A stretch of 64,000 nt of DNA, taken from Hyphomicrobiales bacterium. GTDB taxonomy: Bacteria; Pseudomonadota; Alphaproteobacteria; Rhizobiales; JAJFHR01. This document shows, piece by piece, positions 54,101-62,486 of this stretch. Each line of letters starts with the position of its first letter. The first letter of the stretch is position 1. The notes beneath the pieces were generated by a model. That model did not search any database, was not told the DNA's origin, and saw nothing but the letters and a program-made list of their open reading frames with translations. A program made the translations under genes and the position numbers. The stretch spans positions 62,001-126,000 of the forward strand of contig JAJFHS010000017.1 of NCBI GenBank assembly GCA_021775475.1, in the 5' to 3' direction.

Positions 54101-57100
54101 CACTTGGCGGCACCGGATTTGCCAGTACTTTCACCGAAGGCTTCGGTGTCGTTAACATCGCTAACGGTAATGTTTCCATAACCGATGTTGATGACAGCAA
54201 TATCGAAAGTGCAACAATAACCTTGGTAAGCCCGCCTGATGGTGGAGTTGAAACCCTGACGCCACAGCTTACCGGCTTTGGCCTGGTCATAACAGGCGGG
54301 GGCTCCAGTACAATAACCATTACCGGTTCGGCCTCTCTGGCAAACTATCAAACCATCATCCAGGGCATTCAGTACAACAACACATCGCAAGATCCAACTG
54401 CGGGCAATCGCACCATTAATGTGGTGGTCAATGATGGTGATGATAATTCCAATATTGCCGTAAGCACGATCAATGTAATTGCCGTCAATGATGCACCTGC
54501 ACTTGATCTTGATGTAAATGACTCCACTACGTCAGGCACGGACTTTGTCGGTGCGTTTGTCGAAGATGCCGGCGGCGTTGCCATTGCTGATACTGACACA
54601 GCTATCACGGACGTTGACGACACCAATATCGCCAGCGCCACCATAACATTGACCAACCGGCCTGATGGCGACGGGGTGGAGAGCCTTTCGGTTCTTGACA
54701 ACCTGCCCGCGGGCATTAGCACGACCGGGTACAATGCATCGACCGGTGTTTTGGTGTTGACGGGCTCGGCATCAATTGCGGATTATCAAGCCGCCATCGA
54801 ACAGGTCCGTTACAACAACACCAGCGACACTCCCAATGTTGCCAATCGCATCATCAACGTGGTGGTCAGTGATGGTACTGCTGGCTCCAACGTCGCCACA
54901 AGCACAATCTCGATAACCCCGGCCAATGATGCGCCGGTTCTCAGCGGGCTGGACAATGCAACTTTTCCTGAAAATACCGTCAATGCGGCAGCCCAGATCA
55001 TCGACACAGATGTGGTCGTCAGTGATGTTGATACCACCGATTTTGCGGGCGGGACCCTGACTGTCTCCGGCTTCGTCAATGGCGAAGATACCATTGGGGT
55101 TAGTGGTCTGGGCACGATCGGCGTTAGCGGCAGCGACGTATCTTTTGGCGGCACCGTCTTTGCCACGTTTGTCGGCGGCAGCGGCGCCAGCAATCTGGTG
55201 GTCACCTTTAACAACAGTGGTGCAGCTACTCCAGCAGCAATTGAAGCGCTGGTAGAAAATCTCACCTTTGCCAATTCATCAGACACGCCAACCCTCACCC
55301 GCACTTTAAATGTCGCCATCACTGACGGACAGGGCGGCACCACAAATGCTAACAGTATTGTTACCGTAAACGCTCAACCGGAAGCCGTCATAGAACTCTC
55401 CGCCCTTAACGGCACCGATGGTTTTGTCATCAATGGTATTAATGGCTTCGACTATAGCGGTCGCTCGGTTTCCTCGGCTGGTGACATCAATGGTGATGGT
55501 TTTGATGACTTTATCATTGGCGCCTATGGTGCCGATCCAAACAGTAATGCTCAGGCCGGTGCAAGCTACGTGGTGTTCGGACAGGCAGGCAGCTTTGGTC
55601 TCAGCTTCAATCTTTCCACCCTTAACGGCACCAACGGCTTTGTTCTCAATGGTATTGACGCCAATGATTACAGTGGGTTTTCCGTGTCGGGGGCGGGTGA
55701 CATCAATGGCGATGGCTTCAGTGATGTGATCGTTGGAGCCTTTCAGGCCGGCACCTATGGCGTCAATGCTTACGCCGGTGAAAGCTATGTGGTCTTCGGT
55801 CAGGCCAGTGGCTTTGGTGCCAGCATCAATCTGTCCGCCCTCAACGGTACTGACGGCTTTGTTATCAACGGTGTCGATGCCGGTGATCGCAGCGGTTTGT
55901 CAGTATCATCAGCCGGGGACATCAATGGCGATGGCTTTGATGATTTCATCATTGGTGCGTATGCAGCCAACCCCAACAGCATCAACGGTGCCGGTGAAAC
56001 CTATGTGGTCTTCGGCCAGGCGGCGAGCTTTGGTGCCAGCTTTGACCTTTCGACGCTCAACGGTGCCAACGGTTTTATTCTCAATGGTATTGATGGCGAC
56101 GATCAAAGCGGTTTTTCCGTATCCTCAGCTGGTGACATAAACAACGATGGCTTTGATGATTTGATCATCGGGGCAAAATTAGCCGATCCAAATGGCAACC
56201 TTTCCGGTGAAAGCTATGTGGTGTTCGGCAAGGCCAGTGCCTTTAACACCAGCCTTAATCTTTCCACGCTTGCCCTCGGCAGCGGCACCGATGGTTTTGT
56301 TCTCAATGGTGTGGCCATTGGCGATGAAAGCGGCTTTTCGGTTTCTTCCGCAGGCGACGTCAATGGCGATGGTTTTGGTGATTTAATCATTGGTGCAAAC
56401 AGGGCTGATCCAAACTACAGCAATGCCGGAGCAAGCTATGTGGTGTTCGGCCAGGCGGCGGGTTTTGGTGCCAGCTTCAATCTTTCCACGCTTGCCCTCG
56501 GCAACGGGACAACAGGTTTTGTTGTTAATGGTATCAATTTAGAGGACTTTAGCGGTACTTCGGTGTCCTCGGCAGGGGACTTTAACGGTGATGGCTTTGA
56601 CGATTTAATTGTTGGAGCACCCAATGTCGCTCTGGGTGGGTATAACTATGTTGGTCAATCTTATGTCGTGTTCGGCAAGGCCAGTGGTTTTGCCGCCAGC
56701 CTCGAGCTCTCTAACCTTGATAGCACCAACGGCTTTGCTCTTAATGGCGTCGGTTATAACGATTATACCGGGTTTTCGGTGTCCTCGGCAGGGGACGTTA
56801 ACGGTGATGGCTTTGACGATTTAATTGTTGGTGCACGGTATGGTTATGGTGTTGGTGATGGTAAAAGTTACATCATTTTCGGCTCAGCCTTTGGAGCAGG
56901 CAACACACCGGTAAACTTCACCGGTAGTGGAGTAGCTGAAATCATTATCGGCGGGCTGGGCAATGACACGCTTGTTGGCCTTGGCGGGGCTGATGTTATT
57001 CGCGGTGGTGCTGGCGATGATATTATTGCCATCAGTGATGCTACTTTCGTCAGCCTTGATGGCGGCACCGGTATTGATACCTTGCGCATTGATGGCGCGG

Positions 57101-60100
57101 GATTTGTTGGGGCCGCTTTTGACAACGGCACCATCAGCAATTTCGAAGTTCTTGACCTCACCGGGTCAGGCGACAATCTGATTGAGTTAACCCGGCTTGA
57201 TATTTTCAACGAATCGCCTGAACGCAGCGGCGGCATCGCCAGGCTTACGGTTCTCGGCAATGCCGGTGACACAGTGAGCTTTGCCGAACTGGGCTGGTCT
57301 CTCAGCGGCCAGGTCACCGTCGGTACCGATACTTTCAACCGCATTGTCAACGGCAATGCCGAAGTGCTGGTGCAGGATACTGTCGCCACCCTCATCCCCG
57401 GTGCGCAAACCGCCATCATAGAACTTTCCTCCCTCAATGGCGGCAATGGATTTGTGCTTAATGGGATTACTGCCGGTGATGAAAGCGGTGATTTTGTATC
57501 ATCGGCAGGCGACATCAACGGCGATGGATTTGATGATTTTATTATTGGCGCACCTTTAGGTGATCCAAATGCCAATGATGCTTCCGGTGAAACCTATGTT
57601 GTCTTCGGTCAGGCGGGCGGGTTTGGCGCCAGCTTTGATCTCTCCACGCTTAATGGCGCCAACGGTTTTGTTATCAATGGTATCAGTGCCACCGATGAAA
57701 GCGGCACTTCTGTATCTTCAGCCGGTGATATTAATGGTGATGGCATTGATGATTTGATCATTGGTGCACCGTTTGGCGATCCAAATGCCAATGGTGATGC
57801 CGGTGAAACCTATGTGGTGTTCGGTCAGACGACAGGTTTTGGTGCCAGCCTCAACCTTTCGACACTGAATGGCACCAACGGGTTTGTCATCAATGGTGTT
57901 GATGCAAACGATTTCAGCGGCACATCCGCATCTTCAGCCGGTGATGTCAATGGCGATGGTTTTGATGACATAATCATCGGTGCCTATGGTGCCGCCCAGG
58001 GTGCCAACGCAACTGCCGGTGAAAGCTATGTGGTATTTGGTCAGGCAAGCAGCTTTGGCGCCAGCTTCAATCTCTCAAGTCTTACCGGCGCAAACGGCTT
58101 TATAATCACCGGTATTGCAACCGGTGACTCAAGTGGTTATTCGGTATCATCAGCAGGCGACATCAATGGCGATGGTTTTGCCGATGTGATCATTGGCGCC
58201 AACCGTGCAGATTCTGCTAATGCTGACGCCGGTGACAGCTATGTGATTTTTGGTCAGGAGACAGGATTTACCGTCACCCTGGATCTCAGCACCCTTAACG
58301 GCACCAATGGTTTCGTTCTCAATGGTATTGATGCCGGTGACCGCAGTGGTGTTTCGGTATCCTCGGCGGGCGATTTCAATGGCGATGGCTTTGATGATCT
58401 GATCATTGGTGCATCTGATGCCGATCCAGGCGCTAACAGCAACGCCGGGGAAAGCTATATCGTGTTCGGCAAGGCAACAGCCTTTAGCGCCAGCTTCGAT
58501 CTCTCTACTCTTAGCGGCACCGACGGTTTTGTCATAAATGGCATTGATACGGGAGACCGCAGCGGCTATTCGGTGTCCTCAGCCGGTGACGTCAATGGTG
58601 ATGGTTTTGACGATCTGCTTATCGACGCATATGCAGCCGATACAAATGGCTTCACTTCGGGTGAAACCTATGTGGTGTTTGGCCAGGCGGCGAGTTTTGG
58701 CGCCAGCTTTAATCTTACCTCCCTTAACGGCACCAACGGCTTTGTCATCAATGGTATTGACGGCAACGACCAGAGCGCTACTTCGGTGTCCTCAGCTGGC
58801 GACATCAATGGTGATGGCTTTGACGATCTGATTGTTGGAGCACCTTATGGAGATCCCAACAGTATTGCTGATGCCGGCGAAAGCTACATCATCTTCGGTG
58901 CAGCCTTTGGCTCAAGCTCAACCCCGGTTAACACCACCGGCACCGCCGGGGCGGATGTCATAATCGGCGGGCTGGGTGATGATACGCTTGTGGGCGCTGG
59001 CGGGGCTGATGTTATTCGTGGTGGTGCCGGCGATGATGTTATTGCCATTAGTGATGATTTCTTTGCTCGCATTGATGGCGGCACCGGCATTGATACCTTG
59101 CGCCTTGATGGTGCAGGTTTCAGCCCGACCTCGGCTGGCGGCGATGGTGTCATTACCGGAATTGAACGCATTGATATAACCGGCTCTGGCGATAATACCA
59201 TTGCCCTGACCAAACTCGATGTCTTCAGCGCAACATCTGAACGCAGTGGCGGCATTGCCAGCATCACCGTTGTTGGTAACGCCGGTGACGCCGTCAGTTT
59301 CGAAGATCTGGGCTGGTCGATTGCCGGTCAGGTGACCATCGGTGCCAATACCTTCAACCGCCTTGTCAACGGCAATGCCCAGGTTCTGGTGCAGGATACG
59401 GTAGGAACCATCATTCCCGGCGCTCTGTCTGCCACAATCGAACTTGGCACTTTAAATGGTGGTAATGGCTTTGTCATAAATGGCGTGGCGGCAAATGATC
59501 AGGCCGGGGTTTCGGTATCATCAGCGGGCGACATCAATAATGATGGTATTGACGATTTAATTATTGGTGCGCGCTTTGCCGATCCCGGTGGCAGGGCCTC
59601 TGCCGGGGAAACCTATGTGGTATTCGGCCAGGCCAATGCCGGTGATCTTAGCTTTAATCTTTCCACCCTTAACGGTACCAACGGCTTTGTCCTCAATGGT
59701 ATTGACGCGGGCGATCGCAGCGGTCGCTCTGTATCTTCTGCCGGTGACATTAATGATGACGGTATTGACGATTTGATTATCGGTGCGTTTTTAGGCGATG
59801 GCGGTGGCGGTTCATCGGGCGAAAGCTATGTGGTATTTGGTAAAAACGGCGGATTTAGCGCCAGCCTCGATCTCTCCACCCTGACCGGCACCAATGGCTT
59901 TGTTATCAATGGTGTAGCTGCGGGTGACAACAGCGGTATTTCAGTTTCGAATGCCGGTGATATCAATGGCGATAACATTGATGATTTGATCATTGGCGCT
60001 AATAGCGCCGGAAGTGGTGCCGGTGCAAGTTACGTGGTGTTTGGCACGGGCGCTGGTTTTGCTGCCAGTATAAATCTTTCCGGGCTTACCGGTGCCAACG

Positions 60101-62472
60101 GTTTTGTTCTTAATGGTATCAATGGCGCTGATAACAGCGGAGTTTCGGTGGCAGCTGCCGGTGATGTCAATGGCGATGGCATAGGTGATTTGATCATTGG
60201 TGCAGATAAAGCTGATCCCAATAGCTCAACATCGGGCGAAAGCTACGTGGTGTTTGGCAAGAACACGAGCTTCACCGCCTCTCTCAACCTCTCCACGCTT
60301 AATGGCACCAACGGCTTTACCATCAATGGCATCGATATCGGTGATGAAAGCGGTGGCTCGGTAGCCTCAGCCGGTGACTTCAATGGCGACGGTTTTGCTG
60401 ATATAATCATCGGCGCTGAATATGGTGAATCTACTCTCTTCGACCAGGGCGAATCTTATATTATTTTTGGTCAGGCAGGCGGTTTTAGCGCTACCCTTGA
60501 ACTCTCCACTCTCAACGGTACCAACGGTTTTCGTATCGATGGGGTTGCCGTGAGTGATCGAAGCGGTATTTCAGTGTCGTCGGCTGGAGATGTGAATGGT
60601 GATGGCTTTGATGATGTCATCATTGGCGCAATTTCCGCCGACCCCAATGGTGTTACCAGTGCCGGTGCAAGCTATGTGGTGTTTGGTGCAGCCACCGGGT
60701 TTGGAGCAAGTTTCGATCTTGCCAATCTCAATGGCACCAACGGCTTTGTTATCAATGGTATCGATACAAGCGATCAAAGCGGTATTTCGGTGTCGTCGGC
60801 AGGCGATGTCAATGGCGATGGCTTTGCCGACATACTTGTTGGTGCAGAACTGGGTGATCCAAATGCCCTCACCAATTCCGGCGAAACCTATGTGATATTT
60901 GGTGCAGCTTTCGGCAATGGCGTAATTCTCGGCACGGCGGCGGCTGAGACCCTCACCGGCACGGCCGGGGCTGACAATATTCGCGGGCTTGGTGGTATCG
61001 ATACGCTCACCGGGCTTGGCGGTAATGACCGGCTCGAAGGCGGTGCCGATAATGATACACTCACCGGTGGTGCTGGCCTTGATACCTTTGTGTTCGGTAA
61101 TGACGGCAGCTTTGATACGGTGACGGATTTCTCTCTCACAGATGATACAGTTGATGTTGCCGGATTTTTTGCCCCCGGTGTTACAAATTCAAACGCATTT
61201 GAATTTGTTCAGATTGTCAATACCGGCGTGGTGCTGGTAGATAGCGATGGCGCTGCCAACGGTATTGATTTTACCAACCCCGGTGTCGCAAGTCTCACCG
61301 GATTGGCAGTCGGAAACGTCGTCAACGTAATCGTAGACGAAATTGGCACCGTTGCAACCGTCCCGGTCAGATCCAACTTCACCGGCAGCGCTGGAGGCGA
61401 GACCATCAGCGGCTCGGCCGCAACCGATCTGATCCAGGGTCTGGCTGGTAACGATACCTTAAACGGTCTCGCTGGTGGTGATGTGTTGCTGGGCGGTGCC
61501 GGGATTGATACCCTCAATGGTGGTGACAATGATGATATCCTCGTTGGCGGTGCTGATGGTGATACTCTTGATGGCGGCAATGGAGGTGACCTCTTGCGTG
61601 GCAGCAGTGGCACCAACAGCTTAACCGGCGGTATTGGTAACGATAGTTTCTTCTTCGAAGATACCAACGGCGTATCGCGATTTGACACTGTCACTGATTT
61701 TAGCCTGACAGACGATGTGATCAATCTGTCTGATATTCTCGACGCCAGTTTCACTCTTGGCACTCAGGCTGAATTTATTGAGTTACGGGAACTCGGCGCC
61801 AGTGGCGTGGCATTGGTTCGCATCGATAGTGATGGCTCTGCCAATGGCGTGAATTTTGTCGACATTGCAGACCTGAATGGCATCGCTCAAGGTAACAGTG
61901 TTAATTTCCTGTTTAATAACAGCACCAGCGCAGGCTCTGTAACGGTCACAGCCTTTAATGAAATTACCGGAACAGCAGGTAACGATACTCTGCCGGGAAC
62001 AGCCGGGGATGATTTGATCACCGGACTGGCGGGTATTGATACTCTGACAGGGTTGGGCGGTAACGATATTTTGGACGGTGGTGATGGCAACGACACTCTG
62101 GACGGCGGCATTGGCAATGATACGCTGGAAGGCGGGCTTGGCACCAACACATTAACCGGCGGCACCGGCAGCGATAAATTTGTGCTCACTGATACTTTGG
62201 CTTTCGATACCATCACCGATTTTGCCCTTGCTGATGACCTGCTCGATGTGTCTGCTCTGCTCGACGCCAACTTTACTGTTGCCAATCAGGCAACCTACAT
62301 CCAGGCGGTTGATGATGCCTCCGGCAACACGGATATCAACATTGATCCTGATGGTGTCGCTGGTGGCGTCAATTTCGTAAATGTTGCGTCTTTAACAGGC
62401 ATAACTGCCAGTGATACGATTAATTTCATCTTTGATGATGTCGGCAGTCAAAGCAGCGTTGTCTCGGTCTAG
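51184..62472 (+). CDS. giant type I secreted adhesin-like protein: FecR-like, cadherin-like, FG-GAP propellers, RTX
   Basis: A 3,762-residue, acidic, Gly/Asp/Asn-rich protein without a Sec signal. In order: an N-terminal region with a FecR-like domain (about 110-260, VESLSGTATATRVDGTVVEL, FSLSDNARMILNELVYD, TPVATMGIRGT); AEGDP tandem repeats (about 326-380); a proline tract (428-462); cadherin/VCBS-like modules (about 463-1400); three FG-GAP arrays (1402-3242) with DxNxDGxxD calcium motifs; and a C-terminus with RTX nonapeptides (GGNDTL type) and DTVTDFSL target domains (about 3245-3762). The start is TTG behind AAGGAT. It is the likely cargo of the exporter upstream. Surface adhesion or biofilm matrix is the likely role; LapG/LapD-type retention genes are not in the window. 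Confidence 0.9.
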   Translation: MAKIIDGGGAFGSVPPLTINAGGERVEIPDAALLFNADFSRSGNDLVLVGADGKTIIIIDYFATGEGADLVSPQGAVLSADVVAALAGPLAPGQYAQVGVPEGGVPIGQVESLSGTATATRVDGTVVELKIGSKVFKGDVVQTGDDSSLGVTFLDESVFSLSDNARMILNELVYDPGGSSNSMLINLVQGGFVFVAGQIAPTGDMKVQTPVATMGIRGTSPTTFIAADGTVSFSIIPDPGPDGKIGKYVLFDNTTGAIIGNVTDTGTKLVLTSAGGQVLELAKTTADFAQDQQSQAEVYSAFNTLQSRKDSGQPAVQPDSSQTDGAEGDPAEGDPAEGDPAEGDPAEGDPAEGDPAEGDPAEGDPAAGDPAAGDPATGDSADGNTGTEPTDGEAPASDGSSGDTTSTTSTDTAGSLDGDTSSSAEAAPPPPPPPPPPPPPPPPPSPPPPPPPPPPPPPPPPPVVNEAPVAGAVTLAAFEDGADVTQNFSATDTDGTVVSFDIVNQPVGGGVENNNDGTFTYTPSAALQPLAAGVVQQLVFTFTATDDDGAVSAAGNATITVTGVNDIPIANDDDVDAFENAILNGDVFAANGNGIDRDIDITDTFDVTLVEGGANVGSQIALGSGALLTLNADGTFAYDPNGQFNFLAPNQTDTDSFTYTIEDSQGAASTATVTVTVTGVNIPPVLDLDGDDSVTAGTGFAATFTEGGASVAIADIDTSITDVDSANIQSATVVVTNVQDGAAETLTVTNALGLSINGNGTSSISIVGAATLATYETVIESIQYNNGSQNPTVGNRTINVVVNDGGSNSNTAVSTITVVATNDAPVVDLDANDSAAVGRGFAATFSEGGGSVAISDVDTLITDVDDTNIESATITLTNASDGIAESLTVGNASGLTVVGNGTGTVTLTGSASLAVYQSVIESIEYNNTSLNPTAGNRLIDVIVNDGDANSDTATSTINVVPVNSAPVLDLDSTLGGTGFASTFTEGFGVVNIANGNVSITDVDDSNIESATITLVSPPDGGVETLTPQLTGFGLVITGGGSSTITITGSASLANYQTIIQGIQYNNTSQDPTAGNRTINVVVNDGDDNSNIAVSTINVIAVNDAPALDLDVNDSTTSGTDFVGAFVEDAGGVAIADTDTAITDVDDTNIASATITLTNRPDGDGVESLSVLDNLPAGISTTGYNASTGVLVLTGSASIADYQAAIEQVRYNNTSDTPNVANRIINVVVSDGTAGSNVATSTISITPANDAPVLSGLDNATFPENTVNAAAQIIDTDVVVSDVDTTDFAGGTLTVSGFVNGEDTIGVSGLGTIGVSGSDVSFGGTVFATFVGGSGASNLVVTFNNSGAATPAAIEALVENLTFANSSDTPTLTRTLNVAITDGQGGTTNANSIVTVNAQPEAVIELSALNGTDGFVINGINGFDYSGRSVSSAGDINGDGFDDFIIGAYGADPNSNAQAGASYVVFGQAGSFGLSFNLSTLNGTNGFVLNGIDANDYSGFSVSGAGDINGDGFSDVIVGAFQAGTYGVNAYAGESYVVFGQASGFGASINLSALNGTDGFVINGVDAGDRSGLSVSSAGDINGDGFDDFIIGAYAANPNSINGAGETYVVFGQAASFGASFDLSTLNGANGFILNGIDGDDQSGFSVSSAGDINNDGFDDLIIGAKLADPNGNLSGESYVVFGKASAFNTSLNLSTLALGSGTDGFVLNGVAIGDESGFSVSSAGDVNGDGFGDLIIGANRADPNYSNAGASYVVFGQAAGFGASFNLSTLALGNGTTGFVVNGINLEDFSGTSVSSAGDFNGDGFDDLIVGAPNVALGGYNYVGQSYVVFGKASGFAASLELSNLDSTNGFALNGVGYNDYTGFSVSSAGDVNGDGFDDLIVGARYGYGVGDGKSYIIFGSAFGAGNTPVNFTGSGVAEIIIGGLGNDTLVGLGGADVIRGGAGDDIIAISDATFVSLDGGTGIDTLRIDGAGFVGAAFDNGTISNFEVLDLTGSGDNLIELTRLDIFNESPERSGGIARLTVLGNAGDTVSFAELGWSLSGQVTVGTDTFNRIVNGNAEVLVQDTVATLIPGAQTAIIELSSLNGGNGFVLNGITAGDESGDFVSSAGDINGDGFDDFIIGAPLGDPNANDASGETYVVFGQAGGFGASFDLSTLNGANGFVINGISATDESGTSVSSAGDINGDGIDDLIIGAPFGDPNANGDAGETYVVFGQTTGFGASLNLSTLNGTNGFVINGVDANDFSGTSASSAGDVNGDGFDDIIIGAYGAAQGANATAGESYVVFGQASSFGASFNLSSLTGANGFIITGIATGDSSGYSVSSAGDINGDGFADVIIGANRADSANADAGDSYVIFGQETGFTVTLDLSTLNGTNGFVLNGIDAGDRSGVSVSSAGDFNGDGFDDLIIGASDADPGANSNAGESYIVFGKATAFSASFDLSTLSGTDGFVINGIDTGDRSGYSVSSAGDVNGDGFDDLLIDAYAADTNGFTSGETYVVFGQAASFGASFNLTSLNGTNGFVINGIDGNDQSATSVSSAGDINGDGFDDLIVGAPYGDPNSIADAGESYIIFGAAFGSSSTPVNTTGTAGADVIIGGLGDDTLVGAGGADVIRGGAGDDVIAISDDFFARIDGGTGIDTLRLDGAGFSPTSAGGDGVITGIERIDITGSGDNTIALTKLDVFSATSERSGGIASITVVGNAGDAVSFEDLGWSIAGQVTIGANTFNRLVNGNAQVLVQDTVGTIIPGALSATIELGTLNGGNGFVINGVAANDQAGVSVSSAGDINNDGIDDLIIGARFADPGGRASAGETYVVFGQANAGDLSFNLSTLNGTNGFVLNGIDAGDRSGRSVSSAGDINDDGIDDLIIGAFLGDGGGGSSGESYVVFGKNGGFSASLDLSTLTGTNGFVINGVAAGDNSGISVSNAGDINGDNIDDLIIGANSAGSGAGASYVVFGTGAGFAASINLSGLTGANGFVLNGINGADNSGVSVAAAGDVNGDGIGDLIIGADKADPNSSTSGESYVVFGKNTSFTASLNLSTLNGTNGFTINGIDIGDESGGSVASAGDFNGDGFADIIIGAEYGESTLFDQGESYIIFGQAGGFSATLELSTLNGTNGFRIDGVAVSDRSGISVSSAGDVNGDGFDDVIIGAISADPNGVTSAGASYVVFGAATGFGASFDLANLNGTNGFVINGIDTSDQSGISVSSAGDVNGDGFADILVGAELGDPNALTNSGETYVIFGAAFGNGVILGTAAAETLTGTAGADNIRGLGGIDTLTGLGGNDRLEGGADNDTLTGGAGLDTFVFGNDGSFDTVTDFSLTDDTVDVAGFFAPGVTNSNAFEFVQIVNTGVVLVDSDGAANGIDFTNPGVASLTGLAVGNVVNVIVDEIGTVATVPVRSNFTGSAGGETISGSAATDLIQGLAGNDTLNGLAGGDVLLGGAGIDTLNGGDNDDILVGGADGDTLDGGNGGDLLRGSSGTNSLTGGIGNDSFFFEDTNGVSRFDTVTDFSLTDDVINLSDILDASFTLGTQAEFIELRELGASGVALVRIDSDGSANGVNFVDIADLNGIAQGNSVNFLFNNSTSAGSVTVTAFNEITGTAGNDTLPGTAGDDLITGLAGIDTLTGLGGNDILDGGDGNDTLDGGIGNDTLEGGLGTNTLTGGTGSDKFVLTDTLAFDTITDFALADDLLDVSALLDANFTVANQATYIQAVDDASGNTDINIDPDGVAGGVNFVNVASLTGITASDTINFIFDDVGSQSSVVSV
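52159..52323 (+). repeat. 15-bp tandem repeat encoding AEGDP/AAGDP units
   Basis: Eleven 15-base units encode AEGDP eight times, AAGDP twice and ATGDS once. The synonymous third bases alternate (GATCCG/GACCCG, GAA/GAG), suggesting expansion of a two-unit block. It makes a flexible acidic linker between the FecR-like region and the proline tract, and it is prone to length change. Confidence 0.92.
52465..52569 (+). repeat. 35-codon proline tract interrupted by one serine
   Basis: Two runs of 17 Pro codons (CCA/CCG/CCT/CCC mixed) flank a single Ser. It is a stiff polyproline spacer between the N-terminal region and the first repeat module. The codon mixture argues against a simple one-codon slippage run. 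Confidence 0.92.
53230..55386 (+). repeat. five tandem cadherin-like modules of about 140 residues
   Basis: Module starts at about 53230, 53656, 54079, 54496 and 54934 give spacings of 142, 141, 139 and 146 codons. The first four share PVLDLD at the start, SITDVDD-like and IESATITLT cores, GSASLANYQTIIQ-like segments, then NPTAGNRTINVVVND. The fifth is divergent (LDNATFPENTVNAAAQIIDTD). Modules before 53230 are VCBS/cadherin-like but differ. Confidence 0.85.
55387..60912 (+). repeat. 674-aa super-repeat with three arrays of seven FG-GAP units
   Basis: Arrays begin at 55387, 57412 and 59431 (spacing 675 and 673 codons). Each array has exactly seven FG-GAP units of about 70 residues, each with SSAGDINGDGFDDLIIGA-like cores, and ends with a variant unit (IIFGSAFG/IIFGAAFG/VIFGAAFG). 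Arrays 1 and 2 are followed by a 170-aa RTX-plus-linker module (VIRGGAGDD..., SERSGGIA, FNR(I/L)VNGNA). Seven units fit a closed integrin-like beta-propeller. Confidence 0.88.
60913..62469 (+). repeat. triplicated RTX repeats and secretion-target domains
   Basis: Three consecutive blocks each carry RTX nonapeptides (TLTGLGGNDRLEGGADNDTL style) followed by a DTVTDFSLTDD-type target domain (near 61117, 61687 and 62209) and a beta-rich tail. Normally one such domain ends an RTX cargo; here three occur in series, the last ending the protein. Confidence 0.85.
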
Positions 62473-62486
62473 ATGCGCTGCCAGTA

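Noticed and set aside
55800-60221. Several minus-strand open frames (for example 56868-57575 and 60030-60221) rich in Pro/Ser within the adhesin
   Set aside because: They recur at the same phase in each repeat, so they are shadows of the FG-GAP repeat, not genes.
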